The position numbers and the translations under genes are program-made. From an uncultured Dysgonomonas sp. (GTDB lineage: Bacteria > Bacteroidota > Bacteroidia > Bacteroidales > Dysgonomonadaceae), in the NCBI RefSeq assembly GCF_934668725.1, contig NZ_CAKUOF010000015.1, forward strand, positions 45,047 to 109,046: a stretch of DNA of 64,000 bases. The letters run 5' to 3'. The notes below the pieces were generated by a model. It saw only the letters and a program-made list of their open reading frames with translations. It was not told where the DNA came from and ran no database searches. Every line of letters begins with the position of its first letter. Positions within the stretch are counted from its first letter, which is position 1. Positions 33,545 to 41,222 of this stretch are shown one piece after another.

Positions 33545-35071
33545 CTATATATCGTCAGGCCATGGTGTTGGTTTTCCGGTTGCAATGAAGCTTGGACGTT
33601 GGGCACTTACTTTTCTTAGGTATTTGCCAAGATCTTTCGAAAGACTTTTTACTATGTTGCGATGTTTTTCTGAAAGATCAATCGTTTCACCTATATCTGC
33701 GGAAATATTAAAAAGTTCTTTCTTGCCGCTTTCGTAATAATATATTAGTTTCCAATCACCATCCCGAACAGAGCACGTTGCGCCTATTCCGGGTCCTGTG
33801 GGGCCCCATATATTAGGAAAATTCCAATATAATTTTCGCCCTTTAGCAGGATTCCCGCTTTCAGTTAATAGAGGTATAAAGCTTTGTCCATCGATGGGTT
33901 GAATTGTTTTGTAGTTTTTTATTTTTGCCATTTCTAAAATGGACGGATAAAAATCTTCGATGATAAGATAGTCGTTGCACTTTGATCCTGCTCTTATTTT
34001 GCCGGGCCAGGAGACAATCATAGGTTCACGTATTCCTCCTTCATAAGCAGAGCCTTTTCCGCTATTAAGAGGAGAGTTCTGCGTGTGAAGTTTTCCGCTG
34101 CGTGTGGTGGCCGCCAATCCTCCATTGTCAGATATAGAGAGAATAACCGTGTTGTCTGATATTCCGTTTATTTCCAGATAATCCATCAGGTCTCCCAAGC
34201 TTTTGTCCATGCCTTCGATAAGAGATGCGTATGCAGCCTCTACCTCAGACATTCCTTTGTTTACATATTTGTTATAGAATCTCATGTCTTTCTGAATGGG
34301 GATATGTATGGCATAATGTGCCATATATAGGAAGAAGGGTTGCTCCAGTCTTAGAGCACGATCAAGCTCCTTTTTTGCTTCTAATGTAAGAGCTTCTGTA
34401 ACAAATATGTCTTGCCCCCAATATTTATCAAGTCCGGGTATTGCTTGTAGTGGGCTTTTTTGTCCATTTGTCTTATTGCCAAAATTTTCACTTCCCAGGT
34501 AGCTGGCAAGCCCTCCACCCGCATGTCCGGCTATATTTACTTCAAAGCCCAGATGGTAAGGACTCTCACCCGGTGTGTCTATTGCCCCAAAGTGAGCCTT
34601 CCCGCAGTGTATGGTATGATAGCCATTGTCTTTTAGTACTTGAGCTAATGATGTTACTTGATAGGTATGTTCGATATTGGGTATCTGGCAGATTCCATTG
34701 ATATTCCATTCTGGAGGTCGTATTATATCACTTTTGCCGTCGTTTGTCTTGTTTTTCTCTAATGTCCAATTTGTCACACGATGTCTTGCTGCATTCATGC
34801 CGGTAAGCAGGCTGACTCTTGATGGTGAGCTCACGCTACATGCATAGGCTTGGGTAAACATCATTCCCTTATTTGCCAAGCGTTCCATGTTTGGAGTTTC
34901 GTAGAGATTGTTCCATGATGTTCTTTCTGTCCAAAAAGGAAGAGAGCTGTCTTGCCACCCCATATCATCAACCAAAAAGAGAATGATATTCGGGCGGTCT
35001 TGTGTTTTCTTCTGAGCAAGAGATGTCAGAGGGACAAATACCATTAATGGTACGATAGATTTCCATTTCAT
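33545..35071 (-). CDS. Ser-type sulfatase, secreted
   Basis: S1-type arylsulfatase of 508 residues from the ATG at 35071; a 4-residue longer TTG start is less likely, because the signal peptide MKWKSIVPLMVFVPLTSLAQ begins here. The metal pair Asp35-Asp36 is in LFLVDDMGW. The formylglycine motif is S-S-P-S-R (81-85) with Ser81 as the residue to be modified, so a Ser-type anaerobic maturase (anSME) is needed. Later motifs include HCGKAHFG and SISDNGG. The substrate (sulfated mucin or glycosaminoglycan sugar) cannot be told. It is isolated, not in a polysaccharide utilisation locus. Confidence 0.92.
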   Translation of the reverse strand: MKWKSIVPLMVFVPLTSLAQKKTQDRPNIILFLVDDMGWQDSSLPFWTERTSWNNLYETPNMERLANKGMMFTQAYACSVSSPSRVSLLTGMNAARHRVTNWTLEKNKTNDGKSDIIRPPEWNINGICQIPNIEHTYQVTSLAQVLKDNGYHTIHCGKAHFGAIDTPGESPYHLGFEVNIAGHAGGGLASYLGSENFGNKTNGQKSPLQAIPGLDKYWGQDIFVTEALTLEAKKELDRALRLEQPFFLYMAHYAIHIPIQKDMRFYNKYVNKGMSEVEAAYASLIEGMDKSLGDLMDYLEINGISDNTVILSISDNGGLAATTRSGKLHTQNSPLNSGKGSAYEGGIREPMIVSWPGKIRAGSKCNDYLIIEDFYPSILEMAKIKNYKTIQPIDGQSFIPLLTESGNPAKGRKLYWNFPNIWGPTGPGIGATCSVRDGDWKLIYYYESGKKELFNISADIGETIDLSEKHRNIVKSLSKDLGKYLRKVSAQRPSFIATGKPTPWPDDI

Positions 35072-35442
35072 GTCGGAGGTCAATTAATGTTTTTCATAGG
35101 TTATATCTTTAAAGGTATAATTTTTATTCGTTTAGACTCTACATTGGATAAGCTTTTAACTGTATTTAAAATTATTTGATTTATACCTTATTTGTTGTCA
35201 TTTGTTCTATCGAAAGTGATTGCATAGATTATTGTAAGAAGAGCAAAGTGAGGATTGGATAGATTGGGATAGCTATATTAAGTTTCAAAATTATTTTTTA
35301 TCACTATAATGAAGGAAAAGAGGTGAGTGATTGTGTGGATTAAACTTTCAGATGTTTGGTCTTGTTCTAGTTTTGATGTGAAGAATAGAACATTTTGGCG
35401 TGTCTGTCGTTTAAAAGAAAGTTATTTATAAAATATTTGAAT
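35072..35442. promoter_or_regulatory. Divergent intergenic region, 371 bases
   Basis: AT-rich, without a gene. TAGTTTTG at 35368-35375 is a TAnnTTTG match 68 bases before the DUF4377 gene. An in-frame TTG start at 35395 would extend that gene by 16 residues but spoils the signal peptide. Confidence 0.4.
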
Positions 35443-36081
35443 ATGAAAAAGTTAATTGGACTGTTGTTTTTGTTGCCCTTGTTGTTTGCATCGTGTGCAT
35501 CAAATAAAGAGACGGTAACGATGATTGTAGCTTCGCAGCAAGGAGATTGTGTGGGGGTAGCACCTCAGAAATGTTTGTTAGTGAAAAAAGGTGGAGATGC
35601 TGACTGGACATTTTTTTATGATCAGATAGACGGATTTCAGTATGAAGAGGGTTATGAGTACGTGCTGGAAGTGAAGGAGGAAAAAGTTGAAAATGTACCT
35701 GCTGATGCGTCGTCGCTAAAATATGTTTTAGTGAAAGAGGTGTCTAAAACACCTAAAACTTCAGAAGGATTACCTGAGTCGGTTAAGACTGCCTCGCAAA
35801 AATATCAATGGGGTGGGCGTGTTTTGAAAACTTCAGAGGAAAATATAGGGCGTGGAGCTGCTGAAGGAAAAATGAGTGCAACTGTTTTGGAAGTATTGGT
35901 TACCAGTACCGGAAGTAATGATTTTAAGGAAGGGGATACAATTCATTGTGAACTTGTAGTTTCTCCGCAGGTTGTTCCGGTTGTTGGGCGCGAGTATGTT
36001 TTTAAGGCTAAAGATATGCATCCTGCTCATGCTTTGGGTGTATATATGCTGGAAACAGACGTGCAAGACCTGGTGCAGTAA
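35443..36081 (+). CDS. DUF4377 lipoprotein
   Basis: 212 residues from the ATG at 35443, a clean lipoprotein signal MKKLIGLLFLLPLLFASC with Cys18. The N-terminal half is DUF4377: VASQQGDCVGVAPQKCLLVK, FYDQIDGFQYEEGYEY, ASSLKYVLVKEVSKT. These strands include two cysteines that could form a disulfide. The second half (about residues 115-212), YQWGGRVLKTSEEN to ALGVYMLETDV, is a separate beta-rich domain I do not recognise. Probably outer membrane. Function unknown. Convergent with the sigma-like operon, with a hairpin 20 bases after the stop. Confidence 0.78.
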   Translation: MKKLIGLLFLLPLLFASCASNKETVTMIVASQQGDCVGVAPQKCLLVKKGGDADWTFFYDQIDGFQYEEGYEYVLEVKEEKVENVPADASSLKYVLVKEVSKTPKTSEGLPESVKTASQKYQWGGRVLKTSEENIGRGAAEGKMSATVLEVLVTSTGSNDFKEGDTIHCELVVSPQVVPVVGREYVFKAKDMHPAHALGVYMLETDVQDLVQ

Positions 36082-36100
36082 ATGCAATGATATATAATGT

Positions 36101-36133
36101 AAAGCAGCGGTGGTTTTGAAACATCGCTGCTTT
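36101..36133 (+). terminator. Terminator after the DUF4377 gene
   Basis: Stem AAAGCAGCGGTG / CATCGCTGCTTT (one wobble), loop of 9, then AGTTTTTTAT; 20 bases after the stop. Confidence 0.75.
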
Positions 36134-36149
36134 AGTTTTTTATGCTTTC

Positions 36150-36773
36150 TCAGCATTCGGCTTTTCGTAAAGTGAATTTTCTTCTTAGGGCAAAGTCTTT
36201 CTGCCTGCAGATGTCGCGTCGAATTTTGGAAATAATTTCACTTATACGACTTTGCGAAAGTGATGTGATGTCCGACAGGTCGGCATAGGTAATTGCCGGT
36301 TTAAGGCGTACATACATCTTGAATAGTTCAAATTCATGAACAGGGTATTTTGAATATACAAAATCAAATATATCATTTTCAAGTTCCCATTTACTTCTGA
36401 TTAATTCTTCATCATTCTCAGAATCATCTATCTTGTCGTGGTTATTCAGGGGGGTAACTATGCTTTGTGATTCCTGTATATTTATCTGCATAAAGTTTGT
36501 GAAAAATGCCCGGTGGAAATATGCTTTATAATCGGCTATATCTAATCCGCCAAAGCGTATCTTGTCATATATTCTTAAAAAAGTATCGTTTAAAACATCT
36601 TCATCATAAGTATCTTTATTTATTAGTTCTGTTTGAAGTCGTAGGTAAAGTTGTCCGAACCATTCTTTAAATAAGTCGGCTTTTGCTTGATTTTCGGGTG
36701 TTGCTACCGCACCCGGTTTTATTTTGATATATTTTTTGCCTTTATTGTTTGCGCCACTGTTTCCTAGTCTCAT
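36150..36773 (-). CDS. Sigma-70-like regulatory protein
   Basis: 207 residues that read like a divergent sigma factor. A region-2-like helix pair (TYDEDVLNDTFLRIYDKI, about 55-72) is followed by a linker. The C-terminal helix-turn-helix is AITYADLSDITSLSQSRISE with SKIRRDI, as in region 4. No region 3 or 1. The N terminus is basic (GANNKGKKYIKIKPG). It is last in a minus-strand set with two small ORFs and is divergent from an S24-type repressor. This suggests a late activator of a phage-like switch. Role inferred; promoter recognition unproven. Confidence 0.6.
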   Translation of the reverse strand: MRLGNSGANNKGKKYIKIKPGAVATPENQAKADLFKEWFGQLYLRLQTELINKDTYDEDVLNDTFLRIYDKIRFGGLDIADYKAYFHRAFFTNFMQINIQESQSIVTPLNNHDKIDDSENDEELIRSKWELENDIFDFVYSKYPVHEFELFKMYVRLKPAITYADLSDITSLSQSRISEIISKIRRDICRQKDFALRRKFTLRKAEC

Positions 36774-36831
36774 TGTTGTTTGATTTTAGTTGGTTTGGGG
36801 AGATTTAAGATGTTTCGGTCTTAACGGATAG

Positions 36832-37086
36832 TCAAGCATATTGACCATACTCGATTTGGTCAACTATGTTGATTATTCGTGCCTTGTGTCTGATCCGGTC
36901 GATAATTTTCTCAAGGTTGGGATTATCAGATTTTATTTGCACAATAGTATCTCTATTAATTCGTATAGAACGAAGATTCTTTTGTTGCCGCTTTGTGCGA
37001 TCAAGTAGTTCTTGAGCGTGTTTGATTGCTTTTGTGTGATCAAATGTTTTGTATTGTCTTTTTGTTGTAGGTGATTGAGTTTGCAT
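36832..37086 (-). CDS. Hypothetical 84-residue basic protein
   Basis: Not recognised. Rich in Lys/Arg/Gln, probably helical: TKRQYKTFDHTKAIKHAQEL, RTKRQQKNLRSIRINRDTIV, then a mixed C-terminal part (IDRIRHKARIINIVDQIEYG). It lies 58 bases before the sigma-like gene and 51 after the 52-residue ORF, all on the minus strand. Position suggests a regulator or DNA-binding accessory of the same unit. Confidence 0.5.
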   Translation of the reverse strand: MQTQSPTTKRQYKTFDHTKAIKHAQELLDRTKRQQKNLRSIRINRDTIVQIKSDNPNLEKIIDRIRHKARIINIVDQIEYGQYA

Positions 37087-37137
37087 AATTGTTTTTTTTA
37101 AGTTTGTAAATTGGGTTTGTGTTTGAGGAGAGTCTTT

Positions 37138-37296
37138 TTATCCGGCAGTTCTAAAGAAATCGCCAGACCGTTCAAATAATTCTTTGTCTTCGTGGTAACG
37201 TTCCATGGCCCATTCTTCATCATAATTGTATGAATTGTCAACTCTTTGGTGTTCTTGCTCAAATGCAGCATTCCATAATAATTCGTCGGTTGTCAT
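37138..37296 (-). CDS. Small acidic hypothetical protein, 52 residues
   Basis: ATG at 37296, stop TAA at 37138-37140, 52 residues: opens MTTDELLWNAAFEQEHQRVD, then NYDEEWAMERYHEDKELFE and ends DFFRTAG. Acidic and aromatic-rich, with no membrane segment. It is the first gene of the minus-strand set divergent from the S24 repressor, where Cro-like or accessory genes often lie. Too small for a firm call, but the position and codon usage are compatible with a real gene. No homologue recognised. Confidence 0.45.
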   Translation of the reverse strand: MTTDELLWNAAFEQEHQRVDNSYNYDEEWAMERYHEDKELFERSGDFFRTAG

Positions 37297-37433
37297 ATTT
37301 TGATTGGCTTTACTGTTTATTGATTATAGGATAGTATACTTTAAGGGTGAACGATATTCCGCTTGTTTGTTTTATTTTCTGATTTGTTGTTTATAATATT
37401 CATTAATTATTAGGCATTTATTGTTTAAATTTA

Positions 37434-37523
37434 TATCTTTGTATACTGTTATTTCGAATTGATAATGCAATTATATTCGATACACCGAATGTGTGCAAGT
37501 TTTTAAAGAATAAATATTCGATA
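37434..37523 (+). promoter_or_regulatory. Promoter and candidate operators of the S24-type repressor
   Basis: TATCTTTG at 37434-37441 fits the -7 box. Downstream are repeated ATTCG/CGAAT half-sites: a dyad ATTCG-N6-CGAAT at 37475-37490, and the direct repeat ATATTCGATA at 37473-37482 and 37514-37523 (41 bases apart). Such arrays of near-palindromic half-sites in a divergent region are what a dimeric repressor binds. Confidence 0.45.
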
Positions 37524-37558
37524 TTTCGTCTATTTGGAATGAGTCTAAATTATGTGAT

Positions 37559-38329
37559 ATGAAAAAATCAATAAATGAGCGCATTAAAAAAATAGTTGAG
37601 CAGAGTTCTAAATCAGTCAGGGCTTATGCTGAGTTTGCTAATATAGCTCAAACAACTTTGAATGATTGTATTAAAGGCTCAACAGAGCCTAAATTTGGTC
37701 TGATTGATAAAATAATGAGCGTTGAACCGAATATAAATTCAGATTGGTTGTTAACAGGCCGAGGCGAAATGTATCGAACTGATGACCATGATGTGAATCT
37801 AAAGCTGGCGGTTGATTCTGAGCAGGAGCCTTATTTTGTCAATAGCTCTGGAGTCAAATACTTTGAAATGCCTAACGGACGTTTTCGTATGCGTGTACCT
37901 TTGATTCCGGTTAAAGCATATGCTAAATATATTGATGAGTATCGTGATGCAGAATTTGTAAACGATCTGGAGGAGGTTGAGTTTATTGTAGATAGAGTAG
38001 GGCTTGGGCGTTATTATGCCTTTGAAATAAAGGGAGACAGTATGGATGATGGTTCAAAACGCAGTATTTGTGATAAGGATATTGTTTTGGCTCGAGAGTT
38101 ATCTAAGGATTATTGGCGTGATAAACTGCATAATGATGAATACCCTTTTTGGATTATAGTATTGGGTAGTACGATTGTCTGTAAACAGATAATTGACCAG
38201 AATTTAGAGCGTTGTGAAATAACCTGCCATTCTTTGAACTCATCTCCTGAATATGCCGATTTTGTACTAAGTATGAATGATATTAGTCAACTTTGTAATA
38301 TTGTAGCCCGACAATCGGTGCAGTTTTAA
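37559..38329 (+). CDS. S24/LexA-like helix-turn-helix repressor
   Basis: 256 residues. The N-terminal HTH of cI/Cro style (about 5-65) reads SVRAYAEFANIAQTTLNDCI. The C-terminal peptidase S24 domain has Ser161 in GDSMDDG and Lys209 in IVCKQI, a complete Ser-Lys dyad. The expected Ala-Gly cleavage bond lies in PVKAYAKYI (about 117-125). There A122-K123 replaces A-G, so RecA-stimulated self-cleavage may be lost or altered. Divergent from a sigma-like set; prophage-like. Regulated genes are not shown. Confidence 0.85.
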   Translation: MKKSINERIKKIVEQSSKSVRAYAEFANIAQTTLNDCIKGSTEPKFGLIDKIMSVEPNINSDWLLTGRGEMYRTDDHDVNLKLAVDSEQEPYFVNSSGVKYFEMPNGRFRMRVPLIPVKAYAKYIDEYRDAEFVNDLEEVEFIVDRVGLGRYYAFEIKGDSMDDGSKRSICDKDIVLARELSKDYWRDKLHNDEYPFWIIVLGSTIVCKQIIDQNLERCEITCHSLNSSPEYADFVLSMNDISQLCNIVARQSVQF

Positions 38330-38478
38330 GGCTTGGCTTCTAAATTATTTTTTATCTTTATTGCATCATTCTGAGTTTGTTAATTTAGAATGTGAGAATA
38401 TGTCATCGGATTTATAACGATAAGAATTTCTCTGCTTGTCAAAAATAAATGGGGTGAAGCCCTTAAATTACTACAGCT

Positions 38479-39267
38479 ATGAAAGGAAAAACCGCCGTGC
38501 TAGGCATTGATATCCAAAATGATTTTACCCAACCAACCGGAGCATTATTTGTAAATGGAGCCGATGCTGATGTGAGGCGAATGGCAACCTTTATAGAGGA
38601 ATACGGTTCGAGTATCGATTATGTTGCGCTTACTCTAGACTCGCACCAGCCTATACATATTGCCAATCAGCATTATTGGCAAGATATAGAAGGCTATCCA
38701 CCTGCGTTATTTACTGTAGTGCATGCAGCTGATGTTGAAAGCGGAAAATGGATGCCTCAGTATAATAAAGAGTTGGCTTTAAAATATCTCAAAGATTTGG
38801 AGCAGAAGGGCGAAGTATGTACTATATGGCCTGCCCATTGTATACAAGGCAGTAAGGGATGGGCGATAAATGAGATATTGATAAAAGCCCTTTATTCTTG
38901 GAGTATAAATGAAGGGGTAAATTATGATTTGTTTTATAAAGGCATTCACCAGGCTACCGAGCATTACAGTATTTTTAGGGCTGTAGTAGAGTATGAGGAT
39001 AGTGAGGAAACAAAACTAAATAGGAAGTTGTTAACTAAGTTGGAACAATTTGATAATATTATAATAATGGGAGAGGCGGCAGATTATTGTGTTGCCAACT
39101 CATTAAATGATATGCTGGAGGTGGCACCGTATCTGGCTGAAAGAATAATTATCTTAACAGATTGTTGCTCATGGATTAACGTAGAGAATGAGAGGGCAAT
39201 AAAGATGTATGATGAGGCTAGGAGACAAGGGGTTCGTTTTGCGATATCGGATCAGTTCAGAGATTAG
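38479..39267 (+). CDS. Nicotinamidase-like cysteine hydrolase
   Basis: Isochorismatase-fold amidohydrolase, 262 residues, longer than the usual 180-220 owing to insertions. Asp11 (IDIQNDF), Lys154 (FYKG) and Cys204 (ADYCVANS) make the catalytic triad. Asp54, His56 and His60 in DSHQPIH are the metal site typical of nicotinamidases (PncA), and WPAHCIQGSKGW also matches that group. It may convert nicotinamide to nicotinate in NAD salvage; other amides are possible. It leads a run of three genes (gaps 43 and 44 bases). Confidence 0.82.
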   Translation: MKGKTAVLGIDIQNDFTQPTGALFVNGADADVRRMATFIEEYGSSIDYVALTLDSHQPIHIANQHYWQDIEGYPPALFTVVHAADVESGKWMPQYNKELALKYLKDLEQKGEVCTIWPAHCIQGSKGWAINEILIKALYSWSINEGVNYDLFYKGIHQATEHYSIFRAVVEYEDSEETKLNRKLLTKLEQFDNIIIMGEAADYCVANSLNDMLEVAPYLAERIIILTDCCSWINVENERAIKMYDEARRQGVRFAISDQFRD

Positions 39268-39310
39268 TGCGATATTTTCATACCCTCAGATAAATATATA
39301 ATTAAGAAAG

Positions 39311-40030
39311 ATGAGATTGACTTACATATATCATAGTGGATTTGCTATTGAAGCGGAAAATTTCACGATTATCATTGATTATTACCAAGATTCTACCGAT
39401 AAGTTGCATGGAGTTGTGACGGATAGATTATTACATCGCCCCCAAAAGTTATACGTTTTGGTTTCACACGGGCATGCCGATCATTTTAATCCTGAAATCC
39501 TTCAATGGAGAAGTAAGAGGTCTGATATAACGTATATATTTTCGAAGGATGTTGAGAAGCTGCCTAACATGGATTTTAGAGATGTAATTTTTATAGACAA
39601 GGACGATTCCTATAAAGATCAGATATTACATATTGATGCTTTTGGTTCTACTGATTTAGGTGTTTCATTCAGGATTAAAGCAGATAATAAAATGATATTT
39701 CATGCAGGTGACCTGAATAATTGGCACTGGAATGAAGAATCTACAGAAGAAGAAATAAAGGATGCGGAGAATTTCTATTTAAAGGAACTCAATCACGTAG
39801 CAGAATCGACACCTTTTCTGGATGTTGCAATGTTTCCTGTTGATCCACGCTTGGGTAAAGATTATATGAAGGGAGCGGATCAGCTTCTGAAGAAGATTCC
39901 GACAAGCCTTTTTATCCCTATGCATTTTGATGTGGCATACGAAAAAGCAGCTGCAATAGAAAGTATTGCTGAGAAATACAAAACAAAGGTTTTTATTCCT
40001 TTGCACAGGGGCGATGTTGTTGAAATATGA
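39311..40030 (+). CDS. MBL-fold metallo-hydrolase
   Basis: 239 residues with the zinc-site motif HGHADH: His53, His55, Asp57 and His58. His131 in HAGD supplies the third histidine with Asp134, and a late IPMHFD helps as well. The first residues (LTYIYHSGFAIEAE) and layout look like the UlaG/L-ascorbate-6-phosphate lactonase type or beta-lactamase-like group. Substrate unknown. Second gene of the small operon beginning at 38479; the substrate may connect to the nicotinamidase-like or VOC neighbours. Confidence 0.82.
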   Translation: MRLTYIYHSGFAIEAENFTIIIDYYQDSTDKLHGVVTDRLLHRPQKLYVLVSHGHADHFNPEILQWRSKRSDITYIFSKDVEKLPNMDFRDVIFIDKDDSYKDQILHIDAFGSTDLGVSFRIKADNKMIFHAGDLNNWHWNEESTEEEIKDAENFYLKELNHVAESTPFLDVAMFPVDPRLGKDYMKGADQLLKKIPTSLFIPMHFDVAYEKAAAIESIAEKYKTKVFIPLHRGDVVEI

Positions 40031-40074
40031 AGAGTGAACTAGAGTTGTAATAATTATAATTAAGAAAAAGAAAT

Positions 40075-40455
40075 ATGAAGATAGTAAGCAGGTTTGATCA
40101 CTTCAATATTAATGTTACCAATTTAGAACGTAGTATCGAATTTTATCAAAAAGCATTAGGTTTGTCCGAACTCAGAAGAAAAGAGGCCTCTGACGGATCG
40201 TTTATACTGGTTTATTTATCGGATGGAGTGAGTCCGTTTTCGTTGGAGCTTACCTGGCTTAGAGATCACCCCGAAGCGTATGAGTTAGGGGAGAACGAGA
40301 GTCATTTGTGCTTTAGAGTACAGGGCGATTATGATGAAGTCCGTAAATATCATAAAGAAATGAACTGTGTTTGTTTTGAAAATGATAAAATGGGATTGTA
40401 TTTTATTAATGATCCAGATGACTACTGGATTGAGATATTACCTCTGGTAAAATAA
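40075..40455 (+). CDS. VOC-family (glyoxalase-like) metalloprotein
   Basis: 126 residues, one vicinal-oxygen-chelate domain with two beta-alpha-beta-beta-beta modules. Likely metal ligands are His9 (FDHFNI), Glu58 (SLELT), His77 (ESHLCF) and Glu120 (YWIEI), a full four-residue site like glyoxalase I. NDPDDYWIEILP is the typical VOC end. Glyoxalase I activity is possible but fosfomycin-resistance, dioxygenase or isomerase roles exist in the family. Third gene of the operon, followed by a strong hairpin. Confidence 0.84.
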   Translation: MKIVSRFDHFNINVTNLERSIEFYQKALGLSELRRKEASDGSFILVYLSDGVSPFSLELTWLRDHPEAYELGENESHLCFRVQGDYDEVRKYHKEMNCVCFENDKMGLYFINDPDDYWIEILPLVK

Positions 40456-40463
40456 ATAATACT

Positions 40464-40515
40464 CATACATACAAGAAGCCCCGAAAATTTGCTTTCGGGG
40501 CTTCTTGTATGTATG
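40464..40515 (+). terminator. 23-base perfect hairpin terminator
   Basis: Left arm begins CATACATACAAG and right arm ends CTTGTATGTATG; 23 bases pair perfectly around a 6-base loop, with GC-rich inner core CCCCG/CGGGG. It lies 8 bases after the VOC stop and is followed by ATTTTATGG, a weak T-tract. May serve both strands. Confidence 0.75.
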
Positions 40516-40546
40516 ATTTTATGGTCGAAATAATATTATCATTATT

Positions 40547-40936
40547 TTATCGAAGTATACAAGAATACTTCCAGCCAACTAAAAAGATATTTTGTCCCGA
40601 GGCTTCGGTGTATCGCTGGATAATGGTGTCCTCGTCTATCCAGAGGTCGGGTTTTAGTGTTTCCATTGTATTGTTGCATAGATTGCAGCAATTTTGTGTA
40701 TCAACTAAATGGTGGAATTGTATGAGGCTTATATCGCAAACATTAAATATATTGGGTATCCAAATGATGGAAGACTCTTTGTAATTAATAAAATAGGCAT
40801 TTGAATCAACGTGTTTTCGTCTCGAACGGGGAAACTCACGTTCTAAAGCAATAGTGCTGCGTCCGATAAGGGACTGAGCTGTTTGAAGAATATTTTTTAT
40901 CGTGTTCGTCGATAAAGGATTAATCGTTTCTTCCAT
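40547..40936 (-). CDS. Hypothetical cytoplasmic protein, about 129 residues
   Basis: From the ATG at 40936: opens MEETINPLSTNTIKNILQTA, with QNCCNLCNN and WIDEDTIIQRYTEASGQNI later. A TTG start at 41056 would add 40 residues of hydrophobic/AT-rich filler, which I think is not translated. Cysteine triplet CCNLC could bind metal. No family recognised. Isolated between the VOC hairpin and the acyl-CoA synthetase; weak-confidence gene. Confidence 0.5.
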   Translation of the reverse strand: MEETINPLSTNTIKNILQTAQSLIGRSTIALEREFPRSRRKHVDSNAYFINYKESSIIWIPNIFNVCDISLIQFHHLVDTQNCCNLCNNTMETLKPDLWIDEDTIIQRYTEASGQNIFLVGWKYSCILR

Positions 40937-41222
40937 AATATTGGTTAGTCCTTGAATGAATAAAATGAAAAAAAGTTTTGTGTTTGTTTTGTTTATGTAT
41001 CCTCTATATTGTTCTTCTATACTATAAAGGAGCTTTATTAAGCAGTAGATTGTCAATATAGAATTGGATTATCCTGTAAAATATCCGTTCATACATATTT
41101 TATAGTCATATTCAGACAATAACTTAAGACTGCAAAAATAAAATATTATTGCTATTCTTTTACCTGCTTTCTATTGATCAAGGCTTTTTTTATTTAGAGC
41201 TAATTGATAATAATTTTTATAA

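Noticed and set aside
21820..35071. GH88 hydrolase and sulfatase as parts of one polysaccharide utilisation locus
   Set aside because: About 10 kb apart with unrelated genes and no SusC/SusD pair or lyase between them.
35395..35442. TTG start 16 residues upstream of the DUF4377 lipoprotein
   Set aside because: The ATG at 35443 gives a clean lipoprotein signal peptide; the extension would spoil it.
40937..41056. 40-residue N-terminal extension of the hypothetical gene 40547-40936
   Set aside because: Needs a TTG start and adds mostly Ile/Leu/Asn/Lys filler typical of AT-rich noncoding sequence.
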